NCBI RefSeq assembly: GCF_026262505.1
Contig: NC_067208.1
Location: 15,943,962-16,007,961 of the forward strand
Reading direction: 5' to 3'
DNA from: Trichomonas vaginalis G3
Taxonomy: Eukaryota > Parabasalia > Trichomonadida > Trichomonadidae
DNA: 64,000 nucleotides
In this document: positions 47,050-57,483 of the stretch, one piece after another
How positions within the stretch are numbered: position 1 is the stretch's first letter
Layout of the letters: each line of letters begins with the position of its first letter
The notes under the pieces: generated by a model
What the model was told of the DNA's origin: nothing
The model's input: the letters and a program-made list of their open reading frames with translations, nothing else
Database searches by the model: none
Translations under genes and position numbers: made by a program

Positions 47050-47476
47050 CAATTTTCCGAATAAAAACTTCATTTATACTAAACATCTTCGGGGCTAGAG
47101 GGCGCAACGCGCCTGGAAGCCCCACTCACCTGACCTAATGGAACAACAATAAAATTTGAATAGTGTTTTTAATATAACGATATTGGAAATCTGCTAAAAT
47201 TTATTTAAAATACAATAATAAACTAATTTGATAAATTATGTAGAAAAAATTTCACTACTTTCTGAAAATTATTTCCCTTTGGAACATAATGAATTTAATT
47301 ATCTTAATATAAAATAATAGCAAAATAATTGAAAATCAAAATTTTGAGAACATTTATTGATTCGTTTTCAATTTTTCTCTTAATTTTTATATTTTGGGAT
47401 ATTATTACATTTATTCATTTATTGGATTTTGTTCGATTAATTTTTTGTTCACTTTTTTATTTTCAAATTCAAATTG
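47050..47476. other. Maverick right flank and host junction
   Basis: A GC-rich hairpin (GGGGCTAGAGGGCGCAACGC, then GCC...AGCCCC; about 47,092-47,123) is followed by very AT-rich sequence. The change from GC-rich to AT-rich near 47,150 is the likely right edge of the element, but no inverted partner was found. No convincing gene lies here. Confidence 0.4.
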
Positions 47477-50416
47477 ATGATTCTTCATTTGCTACTATTT
47501 TTATTCTATTCAAGAAATAAGCAGATACAGAATCATCATTTTGATTTTTCACAAGGAACTATTGGTCACTCTAACTTGTTTTATAGGAGATTTGGTGAAA
47601 ATCGCCTTTCATATCTATTACAAAAGGAAAAGTCAACAAATCAAAATAATTCACGTCAACAAACATATTTTACATATATGAATAATAACATATCTATTAT
47701 TTCAAATCGAATAGCTATGATAAATATAACAAATCTTCGTATTATTCATGATTTTATGAAGAATGGATATGAAATCTTGTCTAATTACGATCAAACCACT
47801 CCTTATATCCTCTCTACTTCACATATAATAGCTGAAAATTTCAATTTTCATCTAGTTGAAAATTTGTTCTCACATTTAAACGAATCTACCCAAATATTCC
47901 ACTATAAGTCTGCAAAACAATTAACTCCACGTCAAACATTATGCTTTTTTAGAAGATTTTTAGTTCCAATTTTCATTTTCATACTAATTTCATCGATTTT
48001 AGTTCGTTTTATACCATTATCGTTTAAACCTATGAATTTTACAGATTTTTCTATAATCATTTTCTCAAAAGAAGGCCACATTTTAACTCCATTTCCAAAA
48101 TTTCTTCCAATTTCTATTATTTTTCAAATCAAAAAGGATATCCATAATATAGACAAGCAAGAATCATCACACAACTTCTTTAATAACGGAAATTCCCTTC
48201 AATACAAAATAATTTATCATAATATCAACAGCAACATGGTTATGTGCGTTGTTTTTAGGCTTCCTTTCAATGTAAATACATTTGAATGCCATACGATAGC
48301 CACTGGCACAGTTTTATCAACAGGAGATTCAGATAAAAGATATCAAGTTGATAGTATGCTGAGTTTCTCAGAAAACGGCTCACCAACAATCAATATGCCA
48401 TTCAAAGCAGAAGGACAAGCATGCAATGTTAAAATTACATGTTTAGATCCAGATTATTTTGCTTTAGGAAGACAAAGCCATGAAATCGAACGATTTATCA
48501 CAATTCAAGAGAGTATATTATATGAAGGACTCAAAGCCAAGCCATCACGAGTTGCTTTCATTCGTTTACTTCAATCTGCGTATAAAAGACTAAATTACAA
48601 CGCTGTAGTGGTCATGATCTATGACCAAGAGGAGATACGTATACTAGCGAAATTTATTGACTCACCAATTCTTGAAAAAGAGCTTCAAAGAGTAATAAAT
48701 AATTTTTCATTGGAACATTTCATCGATGGAGAGACAATGAAGTGGACAATCGACAAATACAGAATTGGTATGCATTGTATTACCGTAGAAAACTCGAAAT
48801 ATCTGTTTTTCATTTCAGCAGATGGATCATCGAACATTATTCGTTCAATTGAGCTGAATTTCCACGCTGTACTGACAATGCTGGTCACCCACAACCATGC
48901 GCACCTGATTTCACGTGGATCATACGAAGATTTGGACGTTTTAAAGAATGTTTGGGGAAAACAAAATTTTGTCGTTTTTGAATGCGTCAATAAAAAGTTT
49001 GATTGGCTTATTGGCAATTTATATGGCAAGCCTGTTGACGAGGACATGATAAATTGCATTTATTCTCGTATTATTGAACCTTTAGACGATGAATTAAATA
49101 AAGTCGTCTCATTCATGGTTCCGATATGGAGAAAACCTGGCGAACGCAACGTATTGCTTGTAAATGGCATCAATACGTTCGATTCCATCCGAAATGTCAA
49201 AGTTTTGACCTGTACATTGCGAGATGTGACAAATTACTACAATACTTCCAACGAACAGACTCTTTCTTCAACTCTAGGAGCAATTATGATTGGTTTCAAC
49301 AGAGTTTTGCATGAAGATTTTAATATTGACTTTCCAGAAGTTTTCAAGAGGTTCTTTAACGAACAAGTACCGAAATCTTTCTCACAACTTACAAAAATCA
49401 CTGAAACAAAAGTCCTGCAGCACTTTTCCGCTGAACAAATCCCATTAATTAGGTTAATTAGATCAAATTGTAACCAAATGAACGCTGCAACATGTCCAAT
49501 TGGAGATGAAGGAGATTTTGTCTTCTTCCCAGAGATATCTCTTATGAAAACCATTCCAAAATTAACATTATCAATTTTCTTCACTCCAAAACCAGAAAAT
49601 TCCAATGATACTAGAGTGACTTTCTTAGATTTGCTTAGAGATACCTATTTAGACCTCAAAGTCCCAACAAGAACCTCTCCATATGCAAATTGGGACGTTC
49701 CTAACGAAATTGCCTTCTCTCCCAAATGCAGGAAGCATATAGAGATTATTGCTGGCAGTTTCTACCGCAAACACTGCCCGATTTTCCTAAATAGCGTTAT
49801 TGAATCCATAAAAACCGGGAAATCCATTGCTTTATGCAGTATCCATGAGATAGATACCATCAGGCCATACCTTGTCGACATCCAGTACTCAAATGGAATC
49901 ATGTCCATCGTTATGATTTCATTAGAGTACGAAAACATGCTTTCCAACCAGTCTTCCATGGTCAAACATGCTTTGGACGGTGTCAATCCCACAGGACACA
50001 TCTTCGAATGGACATATCTCACTGAAGAAACTGTTGACGGCATCTACGCAACAACTCCTGGCGGAGTTGAGCCACAACAGTTTTCAAAGAATTCCTTGAA
50101 GTTAGTTATTGTTCCAGAGCAGAGAATGATGGTAGAAAAGCAACTTGACGAGGGTTTCATCAACCTTCCTATTATTGTCAAGTTCGATGAACCGAGATGG
50201 TACATTTCTAAAGGAAAATTGGTTTCTAAAGGAGTCATAAACGGTGTTTGTATTTTAGTTCCGATGAACGCAATTCCAAACGAGTTGCAGCCAGGGAAGA
50301 AGGCACAATCTGCGAGATACTTGAATGACGCGTTCAACAAACTCCAGAAATCTATTGATTTCGACAAAAGTGAGTTCAATGCGGCCCTTGATATTGTTAC
50401 TGTTGTTGCTGTTTAA
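47477..50416 (+). CDS. Host protein, 979 residues, unassigned
   Basis: The first ATG of the frame is 47477. The upstream sequence lacks a clear TCAYTW initiator, and a neighbouring frame upstream (47329-47520) carries a hydrophobic piece without ATG, so the 5' end may be shortened. A hydrophobic helix lies near residue 165-185 (FLVPIFIFILISSILVRFIP). From residue about 250 on the codons are less AT-rich and the protein is compact: EGQACNVKITCLDPDYFALG, FVVFECVNKKFDWLIGNLYG, then VLTCTLRDVTNYY, which recalls PAS-type sensor folds but not convincingly. It is probably a membrane-anchored sensor or trafficking protein. The family is not recognised. Confidence 0.55.
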   Translation: MILHLLLFLFYSRNKQIQNHHFDFSQGTIGHSNLFYRRFGENRLSYLLQKEKSTNQNNSRQQTYFTYMNNNISIISNRIAMINITNLRIIHDFMKNGYEILSNYDQTTPYILSTSHIIAENFNFHLVENLFSHLNESTQIFHYKSAKQLTPRQTLCFFRRFLVPIFIFILISSILVRFIPLSFKPMNFTDFSIIIFSKEGHILTPFPKFLPISIIFQIKKDIHNIDKQESSHNFFNNGNSLQYKIIYHNINSNMVMCVVFRLPFNVNTFECHTIATGTVLSTGDSDKRYQVDSMLSFSENGSPTINMPFKAEGQACNVKITCLDPDYFALGRQSHEIERFITIQESILYEGLKAKPSRVAFIRLLQSAYKRLNYNAVVVMIYDQEEIRILAKFIDSPILEKELQRVINNFSLEHFIDGETMKWTIDKYRIGMHCITVENSKYLFFISADGSSNIIRSIELNFHAVLTMLVTHNHAHLISRGSYEDLDVLKNVWGKQNFVVFECVNKKFDWLIGNLYGKPVDEDMINCIYSRIIEPLDDELNKVVSFMVPIWRKPGERNVLLVNGINTFDSIRNVKVLTCTLRDVTNYYNTSNEQTLSSTLGAIMIGFNRVLHEDFNIDFPEVFKRFFNEQVPKSFSQLTKITETKVLQHFSAEQIPLIRLIRSNCNQMNAATCPIGDEGDFVFFPEISLMKTIPKLTLSIFFTPKPENSNDTRVTFLDLLRDTYLDLKVPTRTSPYANWDVPNEIAFSPKCRKHIEIIAGSFYRKHCPIFLNSVIESIKTGKSIALCSIHEIDTIRPYLVDIQYSNGIMSIVMISLEYENMLSNQSSMVKHALDGVNPTGHIFEWTYLTEETVDGIYATTPGGVEPQQFSKNSLKLVIVPEQRMMVEKQLDEGFINLPIIVKFDEPRWYISKGKLVSKGVINGVCILVPMNAIPNELQPGKKAQSARYLNDAFNKLQKSIDFDKSEFNAALDIVTVVAV

Positions 50417-51005
50417 AATAAATATATTTCTGTTTTTTATTAAATATATAACTTTTTTTCTTCAAATAAACCCAAGATTTATAAATATCACATTTCCATA
50501 CTCATTTTGAAGTTGATTTTCTTCATATTACCTAAGGGGAGGTTATTGGTATCTGAATTAGCATGCGTTGCGCTATCAAAAATAATTTTTATCTTAAAAT
50601 AAACCTAAAATTCAATAATTTCTAGTTCATTTAGCATATGATGCTCTTAAGACGTATTTGAGAATTGGAAAATGTCCAAAATTACAATTTATGCAATTAA
50701 TATAATTGGTTAAATTGTGGTTTAAACTCCTGACCAATAAAACTCCACAATTTGATCGTCAAAGGCTTAAACAAGAAGATGAAGAATCAATTAACAGGTG
50801 TTATGATACGTTTCATATTTCTGGGTAACAAAAAAGAAAGATTATTAGCTAGAATTATATTCAGTTTGACAAATGCTATATTTTAACTCCTTATGAAATA
50901 CCAACGATCTAAAAAAAATTTGAAAATAAAATTTTTATGGTTTTTTTATGTCTATTCAAAATTTGAAGGAACTTAAAAGTGCCAATCATTTTTCCTAAAT
51001 GTTAG
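50417..51005. other. AT-rich host intergenic sequence
   Basis: No reading frame or RNA gene was recognised. It ends at the long palindrome (51006-51070). Confidence 0.4.
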
Positions 51006-51070
51006 TCACCGTTACGGTTTTTTCTTTGGGGGCGAGCTTGCGAGCCCCAAAGAAAAAACCATAACGGTGA
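51006..51070. repeat. Long intergenic palindrome
   Basis: Arms 51006-51031 and 51045-51070 are 26 bp each with one mismatch (TCACCGTTACGGTTTTTTCT ... paired with ...CATAACGGTGA). The 13-base loop is GC-rich (GCGAGCTTGCGAG). It lies between two host genes and immediately before the MITE-like unit at 51075. Confidence 0.9.
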
Positions 51071-51074
51071 GCTC

Positions 51075-51598
51075 ACATTTCGGCATAGTTTAAGTCTAGG
51101 TTTTGCATTTTAAAATGTTTGTTACCTTATCTTCTTTCAAAAAGTGGCAAAATTTGTTTGAAATTTGAAAAAGATATTTTTATTTGCATAAATGACATTC
51201 AACTAAGCTGTAGCATGATTCTTTTGCATGCTCTAGTTTTTTTCTCAGTTCAATCTCCTTCCATACTCTTGCTTGTACCAGTAAGATCGCACCAAAATTC
51301 TCAAAAATTAAGATCTCCAAATTTTATGTCCAACTCCAATTATCAAACGCCCTCATTAACGCCACTCATAGCCATCTTTCATGCATGAGAAATCGTTATG
51401 AGAAGATTTTTTACGGCTAATTATCTGATTCAATTCAGATCAATACTCAAAGCCCCATTGTTTATTTATAAATCCTTGTTTGTCGCCTATGCGAATAAAA
51501 ATTCTTTTTATATTTTAAACAATTTTTTTTCACTTTGGAAGGAGAAAGGTGACTAACATTTTAAAAATGCAAAAACCGACTAAACTATTATGAAATGT
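51075..51598. mobile_element. MITE-like unit with about 53-bp inverted ends
   Basis: The left arm 51075-51127 (ACATTTCGGCATAGTTTAAG ... TTTTGCATTTT ... ACCT) and right arm 51547-51598 align in inverted orientation at roughly 80 percent identity by eye. The interior is 420 bases without a convincing gene. A further copy of AATGTTAGTCACC lies just outside at 50998-51010. No target duplication was found, so transposition is unproven. Confidence 0.5.
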
Positions 51599-51739
51599 TT
51601 CGGAGCATGTTCTTCAATGATGAAATAACTTCATCGACTTGAACAAACCTTAACATTACTTGATTGACTTATAAACTGCTTATTAACAATTATTAACGAC
51701 TTCTAATGTTAATGATCTTCAGATATTTTTTAACCTATA

Positions 51740-54700
51740 ATGGAGTACTTTAAATTAGTAACAAACTTATTAAAGATGTTTTCATTTGGACTTCTAACGT
51801 ATAATCACAAAATCAAATTAAAATCAGACAGCAACATCTGTATTGAGGGTAAGAGTGGAGAAATACGGCCTCCATCCGTGACTATTAGTTCAACCGATCT
51901 AATTGTATATAAATCTAGTCCTTCGTTTTTCTTGGAAGGTTCTGTATATTCATGCAACAGTCCACCATTTGATGTTTATTATAAAATATCAAAACCAACT
52001 GATGAATCGGAGTACAAGTTACTTAAACATTTTGAACGTCGGACCGATAATATTTATCAGTTTAAAAAAAGTATTTTGCTACAAGATTTTGAATTAGGAG
52101 AATATACTATTACAGTAAAAGCTGAAATTGTAATGAGCATTTACGATTCAACATCATTAACATATGCTGAAGATGTATCGTTTATTACATTCACACTAGA
52201 TAATCAAGAGTTCACATATAATGATGGGAAAAGTTTTTTGATTGTAGGGAGATTGAGTGACAGGGATGGATACGGAACTTATACTATTTACTACCAAATA
52301 GATGAGTATAATCCTGTTCAGATGAATCCCTATATACTATCTTCAGCATATCCAATAACTATAAGTGAAGCTATTAATTTCACATCAGAACTTCCAGAGA
52401 GTGATAGTCATTCGATTAAAATTTGGGCATCCGATGAAAGTAACCAAAATACGTCAATAAAAACACTCAATTTCTCATTCAAATACAATTATCCAGTCAT
52501 AACATATTCAACAATACCAAATCTTATATATACACATAATGTCGATACTCAAATTTTAATAGTAGGACAAATTTCAGACAAAGATGGTAATGAGGTTATT
52601 GATACATTCTACCAATTTGACAGCCTAACTAAAAATAAATTAGAATCAATCGAATTATCAAACCCATCCACCAAGCACAGATTTGAATATTTTATAGGCA
52701 TTCCAACACGTCTAACAGAAGGTGTGCATACATTATACCTTTGGTGTTCAGATAAAAAATCAAAAGAAACTGAACATAAAGCCTTCAGATTTATATTCAA
52801 TTATAACAATCCAGTACTTACAATTAATACACCGAGCAATCTACAATTCAGGAAGAATGATGGTGAAAAACTTTCAATTGTTGGAAGTTTCAGTGATGCA
52901 GATGCACAGGGAACAATAACAATTAAATACTACTTTGATTCACAAAAGCAAGAAGAACAAACATTACTCGAACAAACTATCAATCAAAATCTTGAAAGTC
53001 CTTTTGAAAAAAGTATCGAAATCCCATCTACATTATCAGAAGGACCTCATAGTGTAGTTATCTATGCAATTGATACCAGATCAAAAAGATCCGAAAACAA
53101 TGTTATTCCATTTTCATATACTTACAATCCTCCTGTTTTATCTATTAATTCAGACTCAAAAACTATCAGCCGAGATTTTTTTTCGACGCCTCAAATACAT
53201 GTCTCAGGTTCAATCAGCAATCCGGATTTAATGGGAATTGTTGAAGTATATTATCAACTTGATGAAGATGCTCTAAAAGTACTTCGTAGCTATAATATTG
53301 TTGATCTTGATGGCGAGAATATTCGTAAAACTATCGATTTATCCGGAAATCTTCCAGAAGGTATGCATACAATGATTTTTTATGGAATAGACTCAAGCGG
53401 TAAAAGATCTAACACTTGTAATCTAATATTCACATTCGTTTTAATATCTCCCAAGCTCTCTATAACTACTCAAAATGATTTGGTATTGAGAAAAAATGTT
53501 GATACTTATATACCAATTAGTGGGCGAGTCGATGATTACTCTGGGAAGGTAACTATCAAATACATTTTGGAGTCTCAGGAGCAAAATTTAACAACAAAAA
53601 GTGTAAACTTATTTAAGCCATCTTTTTCTGAAAATATCGCAATACCAGATAATTTGACAGAAGGCAAGCATTTTATTGTTTTCTATGCTGTTAGTCAGGA
53701 AGGGAAAATATCAAATTTCCAAACATATGGATTCACATTTTCAAATAATGCTCCAGTTTTCGAAATTACGTCGAGTAATGAATGGCAGCTTAACAGAAAT
53801 GAAAATATCATTCCTATTATAGGAACTATTCAAGATCAAGATGGAAGTGGCTCGGTTTCTATAAAGTATAATATCGATTCTCGAGGAGAAAATACTTTAT
53901 CAACTTATGAAATTTCTAATATATATTCATATGATGTCAATGAAATTATTCCTATTCCTGATGGATTACTAGGAAATAATCATAATATTATTCTCTATGC
54001 AATTGATGAAAGTGGAAAGAAATCAAACAACATACGCATTGATTTCAATTATATATCTACTTCCCCTGTAATAAAAATAACAACTGTGGATGGTCAGCAA
54101 TTCAAGAAGAATGATGGAAAACAACTCATCATTTCAGGAACAATCAAAGATCCAGATGCAACTGGCCAAGTAACAGTTTTTTACAGACTTGATTCTCATT
54201 CAGATTTTCCAATAAAGACTTATGATATCGAGAGCCGAGGTGAATATGAAATCAACTATACTGTACCATTCCCAAATGATCTGACTGAAGGCAATCATCA
54301 AATAACTGTTTATGCTATTGATTCAGATGTTAAGATTTCCAACGAACATATCATCAAATTTTCATATCAATTTAGTGGTCCTTCAATATCAATCACGGAG
54401 AATCCGAAAAATGCCTATCATAACAAAATCGATCAATCTATTCATGTTGAAGGGTTTATTAATAGCGACAATGGTGCAACAAGTTTCACATTCAAGTACT
54501 GTTTCGACAACTCAAACAATGCAGGGACCGATGTTGATAGAAAATCATTTAACCCGAATGACAATGGATTCTCGCTCGACATAGAAATTGATAGTATGGT
54601 TGAAGGAAATCACACAATATTCATCTGGGTCGTTGATAACTTCAACAAAGAATCACCAAAATATGACAAAAAATTCGAATTCTTGTTCAACAAGCCATCA

Positions 54701-55732
54701 ATCTCTATATCTACTCCATATGATGAATACTATCGAACGACAAATAAAAGTATTCACATGAAAGGACGTGTTTCTGACTCTGATTGCTCAGGAATTATGT
54801 ATTTGATGTTCAAGTTTAACGATCTTGAACAAAATAACATGACAATTGTTGAAATTAGTAATTGTGATTCTACTGAATTCGAAAAAGATGTTGTTATTCC
54901 TACAAACCTTGATGAACGTTTACATATATTATATGTTTGGTGTGTTGATGAAACAAACAAGCAATCAGATATATGCGAATATCGATTTTACTACAAATAC
55001 AACTCACCAGAACTCATCATTACAGTATTCGATCAGAAACCATACAAACGCAACATTGACAAGACTATTCATATTGAAGGGACTGTATCTGATAAAGATG
55101 GACTCGGTAGTGTCACTATTGGTTGTAACATTGATAATATTGAATCAGATACTAAAACAATTGTTATTGAAAACACAAATCCATATCCATTTACATTTGA
55201 TCTTGCAATTCCATCTCATTTTTCAGAAGGTTATCACAAGATTATTATCTTTGCAAGAGATGAATCAAACAAGCCATCATTTAATGTTTCTAAGAATATT
55301 GAGTATATTTACAATCATCCAAGTATAACATTAGATTCAAAGGATAATCAAGTAGTTTATGGAAATGTTGATAATAAGTACCCTATAAAAGGTAGTGTTC
55401 GTCATGATGATGGTACAGGAACGGTCAAGATAAAATATAACATCGATCAAGATGGTGAAAATTATCTTACAGATGTATCAATACGAAACGCAGAAGAAAA
55501 TACATTTGATGAATATATCGAATTAGACAAAGATTTACGTGAAGGAAGACACTCAATTGTGATTTATGGAACAGATGGTAACAATAAGGATTCCAACTAT
55601 AACACTCTTCATTTTACATTTTTGATAAATAACAAAGCCAAACGAATGAGTTGCATCCACATGCAATATTCAACGTTTTCACTCTTAAGAACTTTAATTA
55701 CTAATGGATTTCTGTTAAATCGTAGAGTATAA
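51740..55732 (+). CDS. Giant Ig/cadherin-like repeat protein (Bap-like)
   Basis: This 1330-residue protein starts with ATG at 51740. Twelve tandem beta-sandwich repeats of about 100 residues fill residues 44-1298. Each has the plan: P-(S/V)-(I/L)-x-I-x, a short N-rich turn, (I/V)-x-G-x-(I/V)-x-D-x-D-G-x-G, a YxxD strand, (L/F)-x-E-G-x-H-x-(I/L) and Y/W-x-x-D-x-x-x-K-x-S. The DxDGxG loops look calcium-binding. T. vaginalis has many such surface families thought to be adhesion-related. No obvious signal peptide is seen at the start and no membrane helix at the end (SLLRTLITNGFLLNRRV), unlike surface members. Its role is inferred from repeats only. Confidence 0.75.
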   Translation: MEYFKLVTNLLKMFSFGLLTYNHKIKLKSDSNICIEGKSGEIRPPSVTISSTDLIVYKSSPSFFLEGSVYSCNSPPFDVYYKISKPTDESEYKLLKHFERRTDNIYQFKKSILLQDFELGEYTITVKAEIVMSIYDSTSLTYAEDVSFITFTLDNQEFTYNDGKSFLIVGRLSDRDGYGTYTIYYQIDEYNPVQMNPYILSSAYPITISEAINFTSELPESDSHSIKIWASDESNQNTSIKTLNFSFKYNYPVITYSTIPNLIYTHNVDTQILIVGQISDKDGNEVIDTFYQFDSLTKNKLESIELSNPSTKHRFEYFIGIPTRLTEGVHTLYLWCSDKKSKETEHKAFRFIFNYNNPVLTINTPSNLQFRKNDGEKLSIVGSFSDADAQGTITIKYYFDSQKQEEQTLLEQTINQNLESPFEKSIEIPSTLSEGPHSVVIYAIDTRSKRSENNVIPFSYTYNPPVLSINSDSKTISRDFFSTPQIHVSGSISNPDLMGIVEVYYQLDEDALKVLRSYNIVDLDGENIRKTIDLSGNLPEGMHTMIFYGIDSSGKRSNTCNLIFTFVLISPKLSITTQNDLVLRKNVDTYIPISGRVDDYSGKVTIKYILESQEQNLTTKSVNLFKPSFSENIAIPDNLTEGKHFIVFYAVSQEGKISNFQTYGFTFSNNAPVFEITSSNEWQLNRNENIIPIIGTIQDQDGSGSVSIKYNIDSRGENTLSTYEISNIYSYDVNEIIPIPDGLLGNNHNIILYAIDESGKKSNNIRIDFNYISTSPVIKITTVDGQQFKKNDGKQLIISGTIKDPDATGQVTVFYRLDSHSDFPIKTYDIESRGEYEINYTVPFPNDLTEGNHQITVYAIDSDVKISNEHIIKFSYQFSGPSISITENPKNAYHNKIDQSIHVEGFINSDNGATSFTFKYCFDNSNNAGTDVDRKSFNPNDNGFSLDIEIDSMVEGNHTIFIWVVDNFNKESPKYDKKFEFLFNKPSISISTPYDEYYRTTNKSIHMKGRVSDSDCSGIMYLMFKFNDLEQNNMTIVEISNCDSTEFEKDVVIPTNLDERLHILYVWCVDETNKQSDICEYRFYYKYNSPELIITVFDQKPYKRNIDKTIHIEGTVSDKDGLGSVTIGCNIDNIESDTKTIVIENTNPYPFTFDLAIPSHFSEGYHKIIIFARDESNKPSFNVSKNIEYIYNHPSITLDSKDNQVVYGNVDNKYPIKGSVRHDDGTGTVKIKYNIDQDGENYLTDVSIRNAEENTFDEYIELDKDLREGRHSIVIYGTDGNNKDSNYNTLHFTFLINNKAKRMSCIHMQYSTFSLLRTLITNGFLLNRRV

Positions 55733-56733
55733 GTCATTAGGAATCCTAACTTTTATTTAATTATAAAAATATATTTTAAATTTTTTCATTGTATTGGTTT
55801 TATGCAGTTGTTTTTACTATTTAAGTAGAAATTAGTAATTGTGTAAGGTGTATAGGTTTATAAAAATATTAATAAAAATTTGATTTATGTTTGTATCAAT
55901 TATATGTGAATATTATTGGAGATTAAATAAACAAAACACGAACAAAATGTTGTATCAGCATTTTACTGATAATATAACGCTAAATAAACAAAGATAGAGA
56001 ATTCGAATCTAAATAATAGATAAACCTGTTAAAATTTCAACAAAAAATAATTAGAAAAAGAGTAAAAATAGTCCTTTTTTTAATAAATTAACTTTCATAA
56101 ATTATTTTCCTAATTGTAAGGTTAAATGGAATTTATGTGGTAACATACCTTAATTGAATTTAAAAAATGAATTTGAGTGCTTTTTTTTGCAAAATAAATA
56201 GAAATAAATTTTGGATAAGCTTTTGATCAACAGAATCAATGAGCATGAATACTTATTTGTATCTATAAAGAATGAGATACTTAGATTTGTTGTAATATTC
56301 GTCTATGGTTTCTGCGAAAATCATTCAAATGAACTTTTCGGAATTCAATGTAATCCTCCATTCAAAATAATCGTTATATCATGAATTATGCTTTAATCAG
56401 GTTTTATTTAAATGTTTAAAATTTAAACTTTAAATAATCTGGACCTTATTTGTCTTTTGAGATTTATCTTGTGAAATTCAATTACATTTCGATAAAAACC
56501 GTTTTCACACAATTTTAAAAATCGACGGAGAACAGCCCTATCGCACGGTGATTTTCAAGCCATTTCTAGAATAGGACAAATATAACACTTAAAATCATGT
56601 GTAAAATTTTGAATGCAACTCGAATCATTGCAAATCATCAAAATCAGTTTTCATATATATTTATGTGATTGCACTAAAATTTTTTCAAATTTGAGATCTC
56701 TCATAAAATATTGATAGCTTAATTTTACAGCGA
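55733..56733. other. AT-rich host intergenic sequence
   Basis: One kilobase with no recognised gene or RNA. It contains poly-A and poly-T tracts and no clear repeat. Confidence 0.4.
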
Positions 56734-56739
56734 TCACTT
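56734..56739 (+). promoter_or_regulatory. Trichomonad initiator (Inr) of the nitroreductase gene
   Basis: TCACTT lies three bases before the ATG at 56743 and matches the T. vaginalis Inr consensus TCA+1Y(T/A), where transcription begins at the A. This gives a very short 5' leader, as is normal in this organism. Confidence 0.85.
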
Positions 56740-56742
56740 CAT

Positions 56743-57291
56743 ATGAGTGTCCTTAAGTGCATCCAAGCTAGAAGAACAATTAGACACTATGTTCAGGGCG
56801 AAGAAGTTCCAAAGGCAGATATTGATCTCATCGCAAACAGTGGCTTAACTGCTCCATCTTCTATGGATATCCAAGGTGTCGACATCTACGTCGTCAGAGG
56901 CCAAGAAAAGCTTGCCAAGATTGAAGAAGCTACACTCAAGGCCCTTCCAGAATACGCCACAAAGTACTTCGTTAATCGTCATGAACAGCTTCATGTTAAG
57001 AACGTTATCACCTGCGATGCTCCAGTTCTTTTCGTCTTAGTTAAGAATGAGAGAGCTCACAAAGATTACTATCATATCGATTGCGGTCTCATCGTCGAAT
57101 CAATGATTTTGCTTGCCCAAGATATGGGATACAGCACAATGTGCATCGGTGCTATCGGTATGGCTGATCTTTCTGAAGTTCTTGGTATTCCAAAGGATGC
57201 TGCTATTATGGGTCTTGCCATGGGTAAAGCTGCCCCAGAACAGGATCTTCATAAAAGGCCAATCAAGTCTAAGGTAGTTTATGCCGACTAA
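56743..57291 (+). CDS. Nitroreductase family protein (FMN-dependent)
   Basis: A complete 182-residue member. An N-terminal RRTIRHY (residues 10-16) is the flavin-phosphate arm of the family; APSSMDIQGVDIYVV is the next FMN contact region; CGLIVESMILLAQDMGYSTM and CIGAIG form the dimer core; GLAMGKAAPEQ closes it. Such enzymes transfer electrons from NAD(P)H or ferredoxin-type donors to nitro compounds and quinones, and T. vaginalis has several of bacterial origin, relevant to 5-nitroimidazole activation. The start is fixed by the Inr. Codon use is C-rich compared with the Mavericks, fitting a well-expressed host gene. Confidence 0.92.
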   Translation: MSVLKCIQARRTIRHYVQGEEVPKADIDLIANSGLTAPSSMDIQGVDIYVVRGQEKLAKIEEATLKALPEYATKYFVNRHEQLHVKNVITCDAPVLFVLVKNERAHKDYYHIDCGLIVESMILLAQDMGYSTMCIGAIGMADLSEVLGIPKDAAIMGLAMGKAAPEQDLHKRPIKSKVVYAD

Positions 57292-57483
57292 ACTATTTTG
57301 ATAAATTCTTTTTTTATGAAAATATAGCTAAAAGATATAATTGAATCTACCTACTGATAGCTGATTTATTACACATACAAGAATTTATATTAAATTATGA
57401 CGCATAAAAAAAATTGAAACAGAATTCATTTTCCACTCATACAATAGATCATTATTATTAATCTTTAAGTATAACAACAAAAT

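Larger units (their letters stand above)
21000..47150. mobile_element. Maverick/Polinton territory B/C (fossil, possibly composite)
   Basis: From left to right: methyltransferase relic, fibre, integrase relic, divergent polymerase, small genes, HNH protein, packaging ATPase, SF3 helicase relic, penton-like, capsid and a large coiled-coil gene. Taken once each, this is one complete Maverick gene set of about 26 kb. However, base composition and start-site context change near 28.6-34.6 kb and again near 45.7-47.1 kb, so nested or abutting elements are equally possible. It carries two foreign insertions (a mariner and a 1,052-bp unit) and many breaks (well over ten), so it is old enough to have decayed. 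Confidence 0.65.

Noticed and set aside
47329-47520. Hydrophobic 63-residue frame before the host gene
   Set aside because: It lacks an ATG, is extremely AT-rich and overlaps the next frame; at most it hints at a shortened 5' end.
51119-51388. 89-residue frame inside the MITE-like unit
   Set aside because: No ATG context, no recognisable fold, and it lies between inverted arms; treated as non-coding.
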